DNA of 64,000 nucleotides from Kineosporia corallincola (GTDB lineage: Bacteria; Actinomycetota; Actinomycetes; Actinomycetales; Kineosporiaceae), in NCBI RefSeq assembly GCF_018499875.1, contig NZ_JAHBAY010000014.1, positions 62,001-126,000 on the forward strand, given 5' to 3'. Within the stretch, counting starts at the first letter, position 1, and every line of letters begins with the position of its first letter. The notes beneath the pieces are model-generated. The model saw only the letters and a list, made by a program, of their open reading frames with translations, searched no databases and was not told the origin of the DNA. The translations under genes were made by a program, and so were the position numbers. Below are positions 31,473 to 39,533 of the stretch, piece by piece.

Positions 31473-33671
31473 ATGGGTGACACGTACGAGCTGGAACTGA
31501 CACCCGTCCGGCTGCGCGGTCCGGTCCCCTTCGTGGGCCGGGCCGCGCAGTTGTCCCGCCTGCACCGCCTGCTCGCCGAACCACCCTGCCTCGTGGTGCT
31601 CCAGGGTGAGGCGGGTATCGGCAAGAGCCGCCTGGTGCGGCAGCTGCTCGGCGAGCTGCCGGGCCCGGTGCTGTTCGGTGAGTACGACGACGTCGCCCAG
31701 CCGGCCCGGCTCGGCCCGGTCCTGAACGCCCTGTCCTGCGAAACAGACCATGAGAGCCGCACCCGGGAAAAGCTTTTCGCGGACCTCGCCGCACGGCTCG
31801 CGGACCTCGCACCGGTCACGCTGGTGCTGGAGGACCTGCACTGGGCCGACACCGACAGCGCCGACTTCCTCGCCTACCTGGCGGCCCACCCGGTGGACGG
31901 CGTCGGTGTGCTGATCACCACCCGGGACCCCCGGGCCGGAGCCCGAGCCCCGATCCACGAGGCACTGGCCCGCACGCCGTCCGGGGCCCTGGCCCGGATC
32001 GGCCTGCCACCCCTCGACGACGCCGCCGTCCGCGAGCTGACCGGGCTCACCCTGCGCCTGCCCGACCCGCCCGCCCAGCTCGTGGCCACCCTGCGCGAAC
32101 GCACCGCCGGCATCCCCTTCGTGCTGGAGGAGGTGCTACGCGCCCTGTCCGAACGCGGCGGCGACCCGCTCGGCGACATCACCGTGCCCTACCTGCTGCG
32201 CGACGTCGTGCTCTACCGGATGCGCGCGCTCGGCGCAACCGCCGGCGAGGTGCTCGGAGCCGCGGCGGTGGCCGGGAACGAGCCCCGCGCAGGGCTTCTC
32301 GGCCAGCTGCTGGGCCTCGACGAGGAGACCGTGACCGCCGCGCTGGCCGAGGCCGCCCGCGCCGGGCTGCTGCACGACGGCGGTGACGGCGCTTTCGCCG
32401 CCGGCCTGGTGTTCCGCCACGACCTGGCCCGCCAGGCGGTGTACGACCTGGTGCCCGCCCCCACCCGGCAGAGCCTGCACCGCCGGATCGCCCGGGTGCT
32501 GGAGACCTCCGTGCCCCGGCCCGTCGCCGTGCTCGCCCAGCACTACCGGCTGGCCGGCGACAACCCGGCCTTCGTGCGCAATGCCGGTGCGGCGGCCGAT
32601 CTCGCCACGGCGCGGGGCGACGACGCCACCGCCGCCCGGTTCCTTCTGCAAACCATGGACGTCGCGGAGCTGCCCCGCCCCACCCGCGTCCGCCTCGCCG
32701 CCAAGCTCGCGCGCTCCGCCATCGACGGGCTCAGCCAGGTCTCCGCCGTCCCCGTGCTCGAACGCCTGCTCGCCGACCCGCACCTGCCGCCCGGGGCCCG
32801 CGGCGACCTCGGCCTGGAACTCGGCCGGATGCTGCGCCAGCAGGGCGAGGAACTACGCGGCTACACCGAGATCGAGCGCGCCGTGCCGTATCTGCGCGCC
32901 CCCGCCCGCCGGGCCCGGGCCCTCGCGGTGCTCGCCGCCCCCGACACCGTGCCCGGCCGTCACGCCGACGACCACCGGGAACGCCTCGCCCAGGCCCAGG
33001 ACGCCGCCGCGCGCTGCACCGACGCCGGTGCCGCCCTGGCGGTCCGGATCGCCCGGGTGTCGCTGCTGATCGAGCTCGGCGATCCGGACGCCTGGCCGGA
33101 GGCCGACGACCTGCGCGGCTCCCCGCTGCTGACCGCCCGTCCCCGCGAGCACGCCCGCGCCTGCCTGAACTGGGCCCACGGCGCCCTGCACACCGGCGAC
33201 TCGCAGCGGGCGGCGGTGCTCGCCGCCGAGGGCCGGACCCTGGTCGGGAAGACCGGCTACGAAAGGCTTCTCCCGCTGGGAGAATTGACTGACCTGGCCG
33301 TGCTGCGGGTCACCGGCCGACTGCGGGGAGTGCGGGAACGACTGGCCGCCCTACGCCGGGAGTGCTGGCGGTTCCCGATGCTGGGGCTCCAGGTCGATCT
33401 GGAACTGGCTCTGCTGCAAGCCGTCACCGATCCCGCCGGGGCGCGGGCGGGTTTGCTCGCCGTTGCCGAGGGAGCCCGGCGGGTGGGGGCGGTGCTGCCG
33501 GGGATCCGGGCACATTCCGGGCTGGGGCGGGTGCTGTTGCGCGACGACCCCGGTGCCGCGGCGCAACACGCGCGCCAGGCCCTGGAACTGGTGCGGGGCA
33601 AGGGGATCCGGTCCTGGGGTGGTGAGGCCGCGCTGGTGCTGGCGGAGGTGAGGGATGCGGTCGATGAGTGA
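31473..33671 (+). CDS. AAA_16-type ATPase resembling a LAL regulator without HTH
   Basis: A 732-residue protein with the N-terminal LAL architecture: PFVGRAAQLSRLHRLL, Walker A GEAGIGKS (K51) and Walker B LVLEDLHWADTDS, followed by winged-helix and TPR-like helical repeats to the end. LAL (MalT-like) activators normally have 850-1,000 residues and end in a LuxR HTH. Here the protein stops after the helical repeats and no HTH is visible in any nearby frame. It may act as a signalling ATPase without DNA binding, or be a 3'-truncated regulator. A hairpin terminator lies just downstream. A TAGAGT hexamer at 31432 could be a -10 element. Confidence 0.8.
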   Translation: MGDTYELELTPVRLRGPVPFVGRAAQLSRLHRLLAEPPCLVVLQGEAGIGKSRLVRQLLGELPGPVLFGEYDDVAQPARLGPVLNALSCETDHESRTREKLFADLAARLADLAPVTLVLEDLHWADTDSADFLAYLAAHPVDGVGVLITTRDPRAGARAPIHEALARTPSGALARIGLPPLDDAAVRELTGLTLRLPDPPAQLVATLRERTAGIPFVLEEVLRALSERGGDPLGDITVPYLLRDVVLYRMRALGATAGEVLGAAAVAGNEPRAGLLGQLLGLDEETVTAALAEAARAGLLHDGGDGAFAAGLVFRHDLARQAVYDLVPAPTRQSLHRRIARVLETSVPRPVAVLAQHYRLAGDNPAFVRNAGAAADLATARGDDATAARFLLQTMDVAELPRPTRVRLAAKLARSAIDGLSQVSAVPVLERLLADPHLPPGARGDLGLELGRMLRQQGEELRGYTEIERAVPYLRAPARRARALAVLAAPDTVPGRHADDHRERLAQAQDAAARCTDAGAALAVRIARVSLLIELGDPDAWPEADDLRGSPLLTARPREHARACLNWAHGALHTGDSQRAAVLAAEGRTLVGKTGYERLLPLGELTDLAVLRVTGRLRGVRERLAALRRECWRFPMLGLQVDLELALLQAVTDPAGARAGLLAVAEGARRVGAVLPGIRAHSGLGRVLLRDDPGAAAQHARQALELVRGKGIRSWGGEAALVLAEVRDAVDE

Positions 33672-33698
33672 GATTTCGGCACTCAGGTCGGTGAGTAC

Positions 33699-33769
33699 GG
33701 GGGACTGTCCTGAAGTTTTCACACCACCATGAGGCCCTGGCCGGTGTGAAAACTTCCAGAAGGTCCCCC
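33699..33769. terminator. Inverted repeat, probable bidirectional terminator
   Basis: GAAGTTTTCACACC (33712-33725) and GGTGTGAAAACTTC (33743-33756) are perfect 14-bp arms around a 17-nt loop. They are nested inside outer arms GGGGGAC (33699-33705) and GTCCCCC (33763-33769). The structure sits between two convergent genes, as expected for a shared terminator. The AT-rich inner stem is unusual for this genome. Confidence 0.55.
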
Positions 33770-33818
33770 GAACCCTGCTCAAGGCTCGTCGATGGCCCGA
33801 CCTCCACGGAACGGGCGA

Positions 33819-35057
33819 TCACGGCAGGCAGGCCCCCGCTGCCCGCTCGGCGTCGTACAGCGCGTACGGGTCGTGCAGTGCGCGGCCCAGCACCGCCCGC
33901 ATCCACGTGGCGTCGCGCGCCGCGCCCGGGCGGCCGGCGTCACTACGCCCGCCACCGGTCAGGTTCGAGGCGAAGATGCCCGCCGCCGAGCGCGGCAGGA
34001 AGTCCTCGTAGACCACGGGCAGCAAGGTCCCGGCGTCGTCGCGGGTGTAGTAGGCCAGGTCCTGGGCGTGCAGCTCGGCGTCGGTGACCGGCAGCCCGGC
34101 CAGTCCTTCGGCGTCGTAGCGGGCGCGCCCGCGCGGGGTGAGGGCGACGCCGCGCTGCTCCACCTCGCCGAACCGCACCCGCAGCGTTCCGGGCGAGACC
34201 GAGCCGTCGGGGGCACGGAACCGCCGGGGCTCGGCCAGGGCCCGGAACGAGGTCTGGCGCAACAAGACGTCCGGATGCCCGGGCGGTGTGGCGGGCGGAC
34301 CCTGGATCCGGTCGATCATCTCGATGCCGCGCGCCCGCATGCGGGCGTACAGCTCGTCGATGTCGAGCACCCGCGGCGTCAGGTGGTTGATGTGCGTGGA
34401 GGTGACGCCGCCGATGTCCGCCGCCACGCTGGAGACGGCCTCCAGGCGGGCATACCACTCCCGCTCGACCGGCTCCGCCGACAACGCGAAACAGGCCGTC
34501 GCCAGGTGCAGGAAGCGCTCGGCCTCCTCGTGCGGCAGCGAGCCGTCGCGCTCGGCCCGGTCGGCCAGCTCCAGCAGCTCGGCCGGGAAAAGCTTTCGGG
34601 CGCCGAGGAACTCGTGCAGCTCGTCCTGCGTGCGCCGGTCGAAGAAGCGCTCGTCGTCGGTGACCAGCACCGAGGTGAACACGCGGAACGGGTTGGCCGC
34701 CAGCTCGTCCCGGGCGATCGGGCGGAAGGCCGTGGACACCACCGGGATCGGCGGTGTCGCCGTGCGCAGGTCGTAGAAGCCCACCGGGTACATCCCGCAG
34801 GCGCCGAAGATCCGGGCCACCTGCTCCAGCTCGGCGGCGGTGCCGACCCGGATCGCGCCGTGCCGTTCCGCCGTCACCCGCTCGATCGACCCGAGGCGCT
34901 CGGCCTGCTCCCCGGCCCGGGCCAGCACCTCGGCGTTCACCTCCTGCGACACCTCGACCAGCGTGCCGTAAGCCGGCACCTCGCCGCCGTACAGGTCGGA
35001 AAGAAGCGCGGCGAAGCGGGTTCTCAGCTCGGTGGCGCCGACGGTGCGAAAGCTCAC
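33819..35057 (-). CDS. hglS: 2-oxoadipate dioxygenase/decarboxylase (HglS, DUF1338 family)
   Basis: This 412-residue protein matches the DUF1338/HglS family: AERHGAIRVG (candidate metal His66), FGACGMYPVGFYDL, FRVFTSVL, the THINHLTPR His pair and FGEVEQRGVALT (metal Glu). HglS is an Fe(II) enzyme of the VOC superfamily that converts 2-oxoadipate to D-2-hydroxyglutarate in lysine/pipecolate catabolism. The GTG start overlaps the stop of the upstream ALDH7 gene (GTGA), so the two are translationally coupled. That partner makes 2-aminoadipate, the precursor of 2-oxoadipate, supporting the assignment. The aminotransferase and pipecolate oxidase needed to complete the route are not in the window. 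Confidence 0.87.
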   Translation of the reverse strand: MSFRTVGATELRTRFAALLSDLYGGEVPAYGTLVEVSQEVNAEVLARAGEQAERLGSIERVTAERHGAIRVGTAAELEQVARIFGACGMYPVGFYDLRTATPPIPVVSTAFRPIARDELAANPFRVFTSVLVTDDERFFDRRTQDELHEFLGARKLFPAELLELADRAERDGSLPHEEAERFLHLATACFALSAEPVEREWYARLEAVSSVAADIGGVTSTHINHLTPRVLDIDELYARMRARGIEMIDRIQGPPATPPGHPDVLLRQTSFRALAEPRRFRAPDGSVSPGTLRVRFGEVEQRGVALTPRGRARYDAEGLAGLPVTDAELHAQDLAYYTRDDAGTLLPVVYEDFLPRSAAGIFASNLTGGGRSDAGRPGAARDATWMRAVLGRALHDPYALYDAERAAGACLP

Positions 35058-36568
35058 GAGAACGTCACACCCTGGGCCAGGGGCAGGTCGGGGGAGTAGT
35101 TGACCGTGTTGGTGGCGCGCCGCATGTAGTTGCGCCAGGCGTCCGACCCGCTCTCCCGCCCGCCGCCGGTCTCCTTCTCGCCGCCGAACGCCCCGCCGAT
35201 CTCGGCACCGGACGGTCCGATGTTGACATTCGCGATGCCGCAGTCACTTCCGGTGGCCGACACGAACCGCTCGGCCTCCCGCAGATCGAGTGTGAAGATC
35301 GACGAGGACAGGCCCTGGGTCACCTCGTTGTGCAGCCGGATCGCCTCGTCGAAGTCGTCGTAGGTGAGCAGGTAGAGGATCGGCCCGAACGTCTCGGTGC
35401 GCACGACGGTGCTCTGCGCGGGCATGTCGACGATCGCCGGGCGCACGTAGCAGCCGCCGAGCTCCTGGCTGATCTGCTCGTGCACGGTGCCGCCGGTGAC
35501 CACCGTGCCACCCTCGGCCCGGGCGGTGCCGACGGCGGCGGTGAAGGCCTGCCCGGCCGCGTCGTCGATGAGTGGGCCCACCAGCGTGGACGATTCGAGC
35601 GGGGAACCGATGGGCAGGCTGCGGTAGGCCGCGGTCAGCCGCCGCACCAGGTCGTCCTTGACCGAGCGGTGCACGATCAGCCGGCGCAGCGTGGTGCAGC
35701 GCTGCCCGGCGGTGCCGACCGCCGAGAACACGACGGCGCGCACGGTCAGGTCGAGGTCGGCGCTGGGGGCGACCACGGCCGCGTTGTTGCCGCCCAGCTC
35801 CAGCAGGGTGCGCCCGAGCCGGGCCGCCACCCGCGGCGCCACCTGCTTGCCCATCCGGGTGGAGCCGGTGGCCGAGACCAGCGCCACCCTCTCGTCGTCC
35901 ACCAGCACCTCACCGGCCTGGCGCCCGCCCAGCACGAGGGTGGCGATGTCTTCGGGGGCACCGGCCGCCCGCGCGGCCCGGCGCAGCAGCCCGGTGCACG
36001 CGATCGCCGTCAGGAGCGTCTTCTCCGAGGGCTTCCAGACCACCGCGTCACCACAGACCAGCGCCAGGGCGGTGTTCCACGACCAGACCGCCACCGGGAA
36101 GTTGAACGCCGAGATCACCCCGACCACGCCGAGCGGGTGCCACTGCTCCATCATCCGGTGCCCGGGCCGCTCGGTGGCGATGGTCAGGCCGTGCAGCTGA
36201 CGCGACAGGCCCACCGCCAGATCGCAGATGTCGATCATCTCCTGCACCTCGCCGAGGCCCTCGGACTCGATCTTGCCCGCCTCGATCGACACCAGCGTGC
36301 CCAGCGCGCTCTTGTGCTCGCGCAGCAGCTGGCCGAACTCGCGGATCAGGTCGCCCCGCACCGGCGCCGGCACCGTGCGCCATTGTTCGAAAGCCGCCTG
36401 AGACCGGGCGATCACCGCGCTGACCTGGTCCGGCGTGTGCGAGGTCAGGGTGCCCAGCACCGCCCCGTCGACGGGGGAGCGGCACTCCAGATCGCCGCCG
36501 TCGGCGAGGGGATCGGGGACGGCGAGGTCGGCGAAGATCTTTCCCACGTGCTGGTGCAGGCCCGGCAT
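35054..36568 (-). CDS. ALDH7-family aldehyde dehydrogenase (aminoadipate semialdehyde / P6C dehydrogenase)
   Basis: A 504-residue NAD(P)-dependent aldehyde dehydrogenase with catalytic C291 (GQRCTT) and general base E257 (LLELGGNN). The C terminus GGAFGGEKETGGGRESGSDA, continuing into a Trp-Arg-Asn-Tyr-Met motif, is the antiquitin/ALDH7A1 signature. These enzymes oxidise alpha-aminoadipate semialdehyde (in equilibrium with piperideine-6-carboxylate) to 2-aminoadipate in lysine breakdown. GGAGGAA lies 6 nt upstream of the ATG at 36568, an excellent ribosome binding site that fixes the start against the longer open frame. The gene overlaps and precedes hglS in one operon. Confidence 0.92.
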   Translation of the reverse strand: MPGLHQHVGKIFADLAVPDPLADGGDLECRSPVDGAVLGTLTSHTPDQVSAVIARSQAAFEQWRTVPAPVRGDLIREFGQLLREHKSALGTLVSIEAGKIESEGLGEVQEMIDICDLAVGLSRQLHGLTIATERPGHRMMEQWHPLGVVGVISAFNFPVAVWSWNTALALVCGDAVVWKPSEKTLLTAIACTGLLRRAARAAGAPEDIATLVLGGRQAGEVLVDDERVALVSATGSTRMGKQVAPRVAARLGRTLLELGGNNAAVVAPSADLDLTVRAVVFSAVGTAGQRCTTLRRLIVHRSVKDDLVRRLTAAYRSLPIGSPLESSTLVGPLIDDAAGQAFTAAVGTARAEGGTVVTGGTVHEQISQELGGCYVRPAIVDMPAQSTVVRTETFGPILYLLTYDDFDEAIRLHNEVTQGLSSSIFTLDLREAERFVSATGSDCGIANVNIGPSGAEIGGAFGGEKETGGGRESGSDAWRNYMRRATNTVNYSPDLPLAQGVTFS

Positions 36569-36786
36569 GGCGGTTCCTCCCCGGAAGGCGCGAGTGACCA
36601 TCATCCGTTCCGCCCCGCCACCCGCACCAGACGCGGGCGCCAGATGTGACCGGTCTGTGGACGAGCTGTGCGGTCGGCGTTCACTGATCGTCCACACGTC
36701 GCGTTCTAGGGTCCCTCCCGTCGGCGATCGCCGACCGCCCGGGCCGCCGGCGGTGCGGGCGTCACGGGGCGAAGGAGCTTGGACGC

Positions 36787-37638
36787 GTGTCAGCCAGTGT
36801 GCTGCTCGAAGTCAGCGGGCAGGAATACGGACAGGACTCCCGGCTGAATCTGCTGGACCTGCTGGACGGTCCCACGGGGGGACCGTCCAGCCTGGTACTG
36901 CGAGGTGAACCGGGCACCGGCAAGTCGGCGCTGCTGGAGGACCTCGCGGCCCGGGCGCCCGGGCACGGCCTTCGGGTGCTGCGGGCCTGCGGCGCCGAGA
37001 CCGAGGCGGAACTGCCGTTCTCCGGGGTGCATCAGTTGCTGTACCCGTTGCGGGAGTACATCGACCGGCTGCCGCCGACCCAGCGCGAGGCCCTGCACCG
37101 GGCGTTCGGCCTGGCCGACGGGCCGCAGCCGTCGCGGTTCGTGATCTCGGCCGCCGCGCTGGCCCTGGTCGGCGCCGCCGCCTCCGCCGAGGGACCGCTG
37201 TTGCTGCTGGTCGACGACGTCTCCGGGATCGACCGGGCCAGCGCCGAGGTGCTCGGCTTCGTCGCCCGGCGGCTGTCGGGGCAACCGGTGCTGTTCGTGG
37301 CGGCGGTGACCGAGGCCGATCCGGTCACGCTCAGCGCCGGGCTGCCGGAACTGCGGGTGCGCCCCCGGCGGGTCGATGCCCCGGTGGCACCGGCCCGCCT
37401 GCGGTCGGTGACCCCTCCACCGGCGCCCGTGCCGCTGACCGGGCCGCCGGCCGAACTGACCGCCCAGGAACGGCGGATCGCCGGCCTGGCCGCGCAGGGC
37501 CTGACCAACAAGCAGATCGGCGAGCAGCTGTTCCTGTCGCACCGCACGGTCGGCACCCATCTGTACAAGATCTTCCCCAAACTCGGGATCACCTCCCGCG
37601 CGGCACTGCGCGACGCGCTCGCCAGGCTGGGTCAGTGA
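36787..37638 (+). CDS. Short LAL-type LuxR-family regulator (ATPase plus LuxR HTH)
   Basis: A 283-residue protein. Its N-terminal AAA_16 ATPase core (Walker A GEPGTGKS, K46; Walker B-like LLLLVDDVSGID lacking the usual Trp) joins directly to a C-terminal LuxR helix-turn-helix (about 220-283; LTAQERRIAGLAAQGLTNKQIGEQLFLSHRTVG). The long TPR sensor of normal LAL proteins is missing, so the linker is a short Pro-rich stretch. The GTG start follows GGAGCTTGGAC. A TAGGGT hexamer at 36707-36712 is a possible -10. It is divergent from ALDH7 and ends 6 nt before the convergent eCIS zinc-ribbon gene; either neighbour could be a target. Confidence 0.85.
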   Translation: MSASVLLEVSGQEYGQDSRLNLLDLLDGPTGGPSSLVLRGEPGTGKSALLEDLAARAPGHGLRVLRACGAETEAELPFSGVHQLLYPLREYIDRLPPTQREALHRAFGLADGPQPSRFVISAAALALVGAAASAEGPLLLLVDDVSGIDRASAEVLGFVARRLSGQPVLFVAAVTEADPVTLSAGLPELRVRPRRVDAPVAPARLRSVTPPPAPVPLTGPPAELTAQERRIAGLAAQGLTNKQIGEQLFLSHRTVGTHLYKIFPKLGITSRAALRDALARLGQ

Positions 37639-37644
37639 GCTGAA

Positions 37645-38946
37645 TCAGTAGCGGTACAGCTCCACCTCGGCGATGGCGATCTCCTTACTGTCGGACGTGC
37701 CGAAACCGTCACCGAGCACCAGCAGCACCTGCACCGCGTCGTCCACCCGGATCCGGACCAGCTCCGGCGTGTAGTCCTCCAGCGTGACGTTCTTCGTGGT
37801 GCGACGTCCCCGCTGGTCGAACACCACCAGGGTCAGCGTGTGCGGGCGGGCCTGCCGGTCGCGCAGTTCCGGCCGGGGCGACACCCCCGGCGTGATCCGC
37901 ACCGCCCGCAGGTCGGTGGGCTGGATCACCGCCCGCAGGAACTGCCCGCGCGACTCACCCGAGTAGCCCGGCCCCCACCAGGTGTTCGACCCGCCGTCGA
38001 ACGCCGACGCCGGGGGATGGGCCGGGTCGGTGCTGGAGGCGTCCACCGCCACCGGAGGGATCGCCACCGGCGTGCTGAACCGGTCCTGGTAGCGGTAGTA
38101 CAGCGGTTTCGCCAGCAGCACCGCGGCCAGCACGAGCAGCAGCGCCAGCAGCCCGGCGCCCACCGCGAACCGGTTGACGTCGTCCAGCCGGTCGCGCAGC
38201 CGCCGCCACCACGACGGCCTCGCCACCGGCGCCGGGGCCGGCCTGCGGTTCAGCTCGACCCCGCAGTTGCGGCAGAAGATCCGGTCACTGCGGTTGTCCA
38301 CCGAGCAGTTCCAGCAGCGCACGCCGTGCTCCTGCGTCGCGCTCGGCGTGCGGGTCACGGGGCGCACCGGGTCGGGCTTGCCGGGGGCCACCTCACCCAC
38401 ACCCGGCCGGTCGTCGGGCACCGGGAGCAGCAGAGCTCGCGCCCGGTCCAGGTCGGGGCCCTCAAGCGGGGACGCCTGTCCGCCCGGTTCGGCGGTCCGG
38501 CGCGGGTTCTCGGGGGCGCGGGGACCGCTGGGGTTGCTCGGGTCACGGGGGGCGCTCGGGTTGCCGGGGTTGCCGGGGTTGCCGGGTGGGGACGCCGGTG
38601 GCCGGTTCGGTTGCCCGGGGCCGGGTTGTGACGGGCCGGGGCGTGAGGGGCCTGGTTGTGACGGGCCGGGTCGCGAAGGGTCGGGTTGTGAGTGCCCCGG
38701 TTGTGACGGGCCGGGCTGAGACGGGCCGGGTTGTGAGGGGCCCGGCTGCGAGGGGCCGGGTTGTGAAGGACCTGGCTGGGCGGGACCCGGCTGCGAGGGA
38801 CCGGGTTGTGAGGGACCTGGCTGGGCGGGACCCGGCTGCGAGGGACCGGGTTGTGAGGGACCCGGCTGCGAGGGGCCTGGCTGTGAAGGGCCCGGCTGGG
38901 CGGGCCCGGGCTGGCGGCGACGCGGGTCGCTGCGCTCGTTCGGCAT
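37645..38946 (-). CDS. eCIS-associated zinc-ribbon TM protein with C-terminal discoidin-like domain
   Basis: A 433-residue protein with four parts. Residues about 10-135 are a (S/A/R)QPGP repeat tract, then a disordered segment. A zinc ribbon follows at about 208-230 with two CxxC pairs (CWNC and CRNC), then one TM helix at about 264-288 (GLLALLLVLAAVLLAKPLYY). The C-terminal beta domain contains AFDGGSNTWWGPGYSG, as in discoidin/NADase-type glycan-binding folds. With no signal peptide, the N terminus and zinc ribbon should be cytosolic and the beta domain outside. It is the last gene of the eCIS structural operon, 26 nt behind gpI. A role in anchoring the particle to the membrane or wall is inference. 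Confidence 0.78.
   Translation of the reverse strand: MPNERSDPRRRQPGPAQPGPSQPGPSQPGPSQPGPSQPGPAQPGPSQPGPSQPGPAQPGPSQPGPSQPGPSQPGPSQPGPSQPGHSQPDPSRPGPSQPGPSRPGPSQPGPGQPNRPPASPPGNPGNPGNPSAPRDPSNPSGPRAPENPRRTAEPGGQASPLEGPDLDRARALLLPVPDDRPGVGEVAPGKPDPVRPVTRTPSATQEHGVRCWNCSVDNRSDRIFCRNCGVELNRRPAPAPVARPSWWRRLRDRLDDVNRFAVGAGLLALLLVLAAVLLAKPLYYRYQDRFSTPVAIPPVAVDASSTDPAHPPASAFDGGSNTWWGPGYSGESRGQFLRAVIQPTDLRAVRITPGVSPRPELRDRQARPHTLTLVVFDQRGRRTTKNVTLEDYTPELVRIRVDDAVQVLLVLGDGFGTSDSKEIAIAEVELYRY
38590..38915 (-). repeat. Tandem (S/A/R)QPGP pentapeptide repeat, 15-bp units
   Basis: About twenty near-identical 15-bp units encode QPGPS/QPGPA variants on the minus strand. The tract gives a long, flexible Pro-rich N-terminal arm to the zinc-ribbon protein. 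Copy number is likely to vary between strains. Confidence 0.9.
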
Positions 38947-38972
38947 GGGTGCTCAGTTCCTCTCGGGGAGTC

Positions 38973-39533
38973 TCAGGATCGGGTTCCCGGGCTGTCGAGC
39001 CCGGAAACCTCCACGGAATAAGGGATGTGGGCCGGCCGGGCACCGGCGACCACGGCGTCCAGGCGCTGCCGGTCCACGGCGTCCGGGTCGGGGACCCGCA
39101 GGGTGACGCGCAACCACGGGGACGGGTCGCCGGGGAACGGGCCGAGCGGGGCGGCCGACCAGATCGCGCCGCCGCTCTCGGTGATCTCCGGATCGACGCC
39201 GAACATCAGCCGGATCGCCATCCTCAGCCCGCGTGGCGTGCCCCGCGAACGGTGCAGCAGACCGGCCGCGGCCACGGCGGCCCGGCGCACCGCCTCGTCC
39301 TCGTCGCCGTCCAGCTCGGCGCCGACCCACAGGCCCAGCCAGTCGACGAAGTCCACCGGCGCCAGCAGCGGGTCGAAATACGCCGGGAGACAGTCCAGCA
39401 CGGTCAGCAGCGGAGCGAACACCGTGTCCAGACCACTGCTGAACCGCTGGCCGAACTCGTCGTCGGCGTAGACCGCCGGCAGTCGCTCGCCGAGTGGGTG
39501 CGGGCTGGTCAGGCCGGGCAGCGCGCCTCTCAT
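38973..39533 (-). CDS. eCIS baseplate protein, phage tail protein I-like (Tail_P2_I / TIGR02242 type)
   Basis: This 186-residue protein has the features of contractile-tail gpI-like baseplate wedge proteins. It opens with PHPLGERLPAVYADDEFGQR, then LDTVFAPLLTVLDCLPAYFD, FVDWLGLWVG and GLLHRSRGTPRGLRMAIRLM, the helical core typical of the TIGR02242 family. It is expected to link the baseplate wedge to the periphery. Its ATG overlaps the stop of the gpJ-like gene (ATGA), consistent with the usual J-I order. The product is cytosolic during assembly. Confidence 0.88.
   Translation of the reverse strand: MRGALPGLTSPHPLGERLPAVYADDEFGQRFSSGLDTVFAPLLTVLDCLPAYFDPLLAPVDFVDWLGLWVGAELDGDEDEAVRRAAVAAAGLLHRSRGTPRGLRMAIRLMFGVDPEITESGGAIWSAAPLGPFPGDPSPWLRVTLRVPDPDAVDRQRLDAVVAGARPAHIPYSVEVSGLDSPGTRS

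Noticed and set aside
19608-33818. Search for tRNA, rRNA or insertion-sequence features between the giant gene and the lysine operon
   Set aside because: No cloverleaf-like segment, rRNA core motif, transposase motif or target-site duplication was recognised.
38590-38915. Possible CRISPR or mobile-element repeat
   Set aside because: Contiguous 15-bp coding units (QPGP) with no spacers and no flanking inverted repeats.
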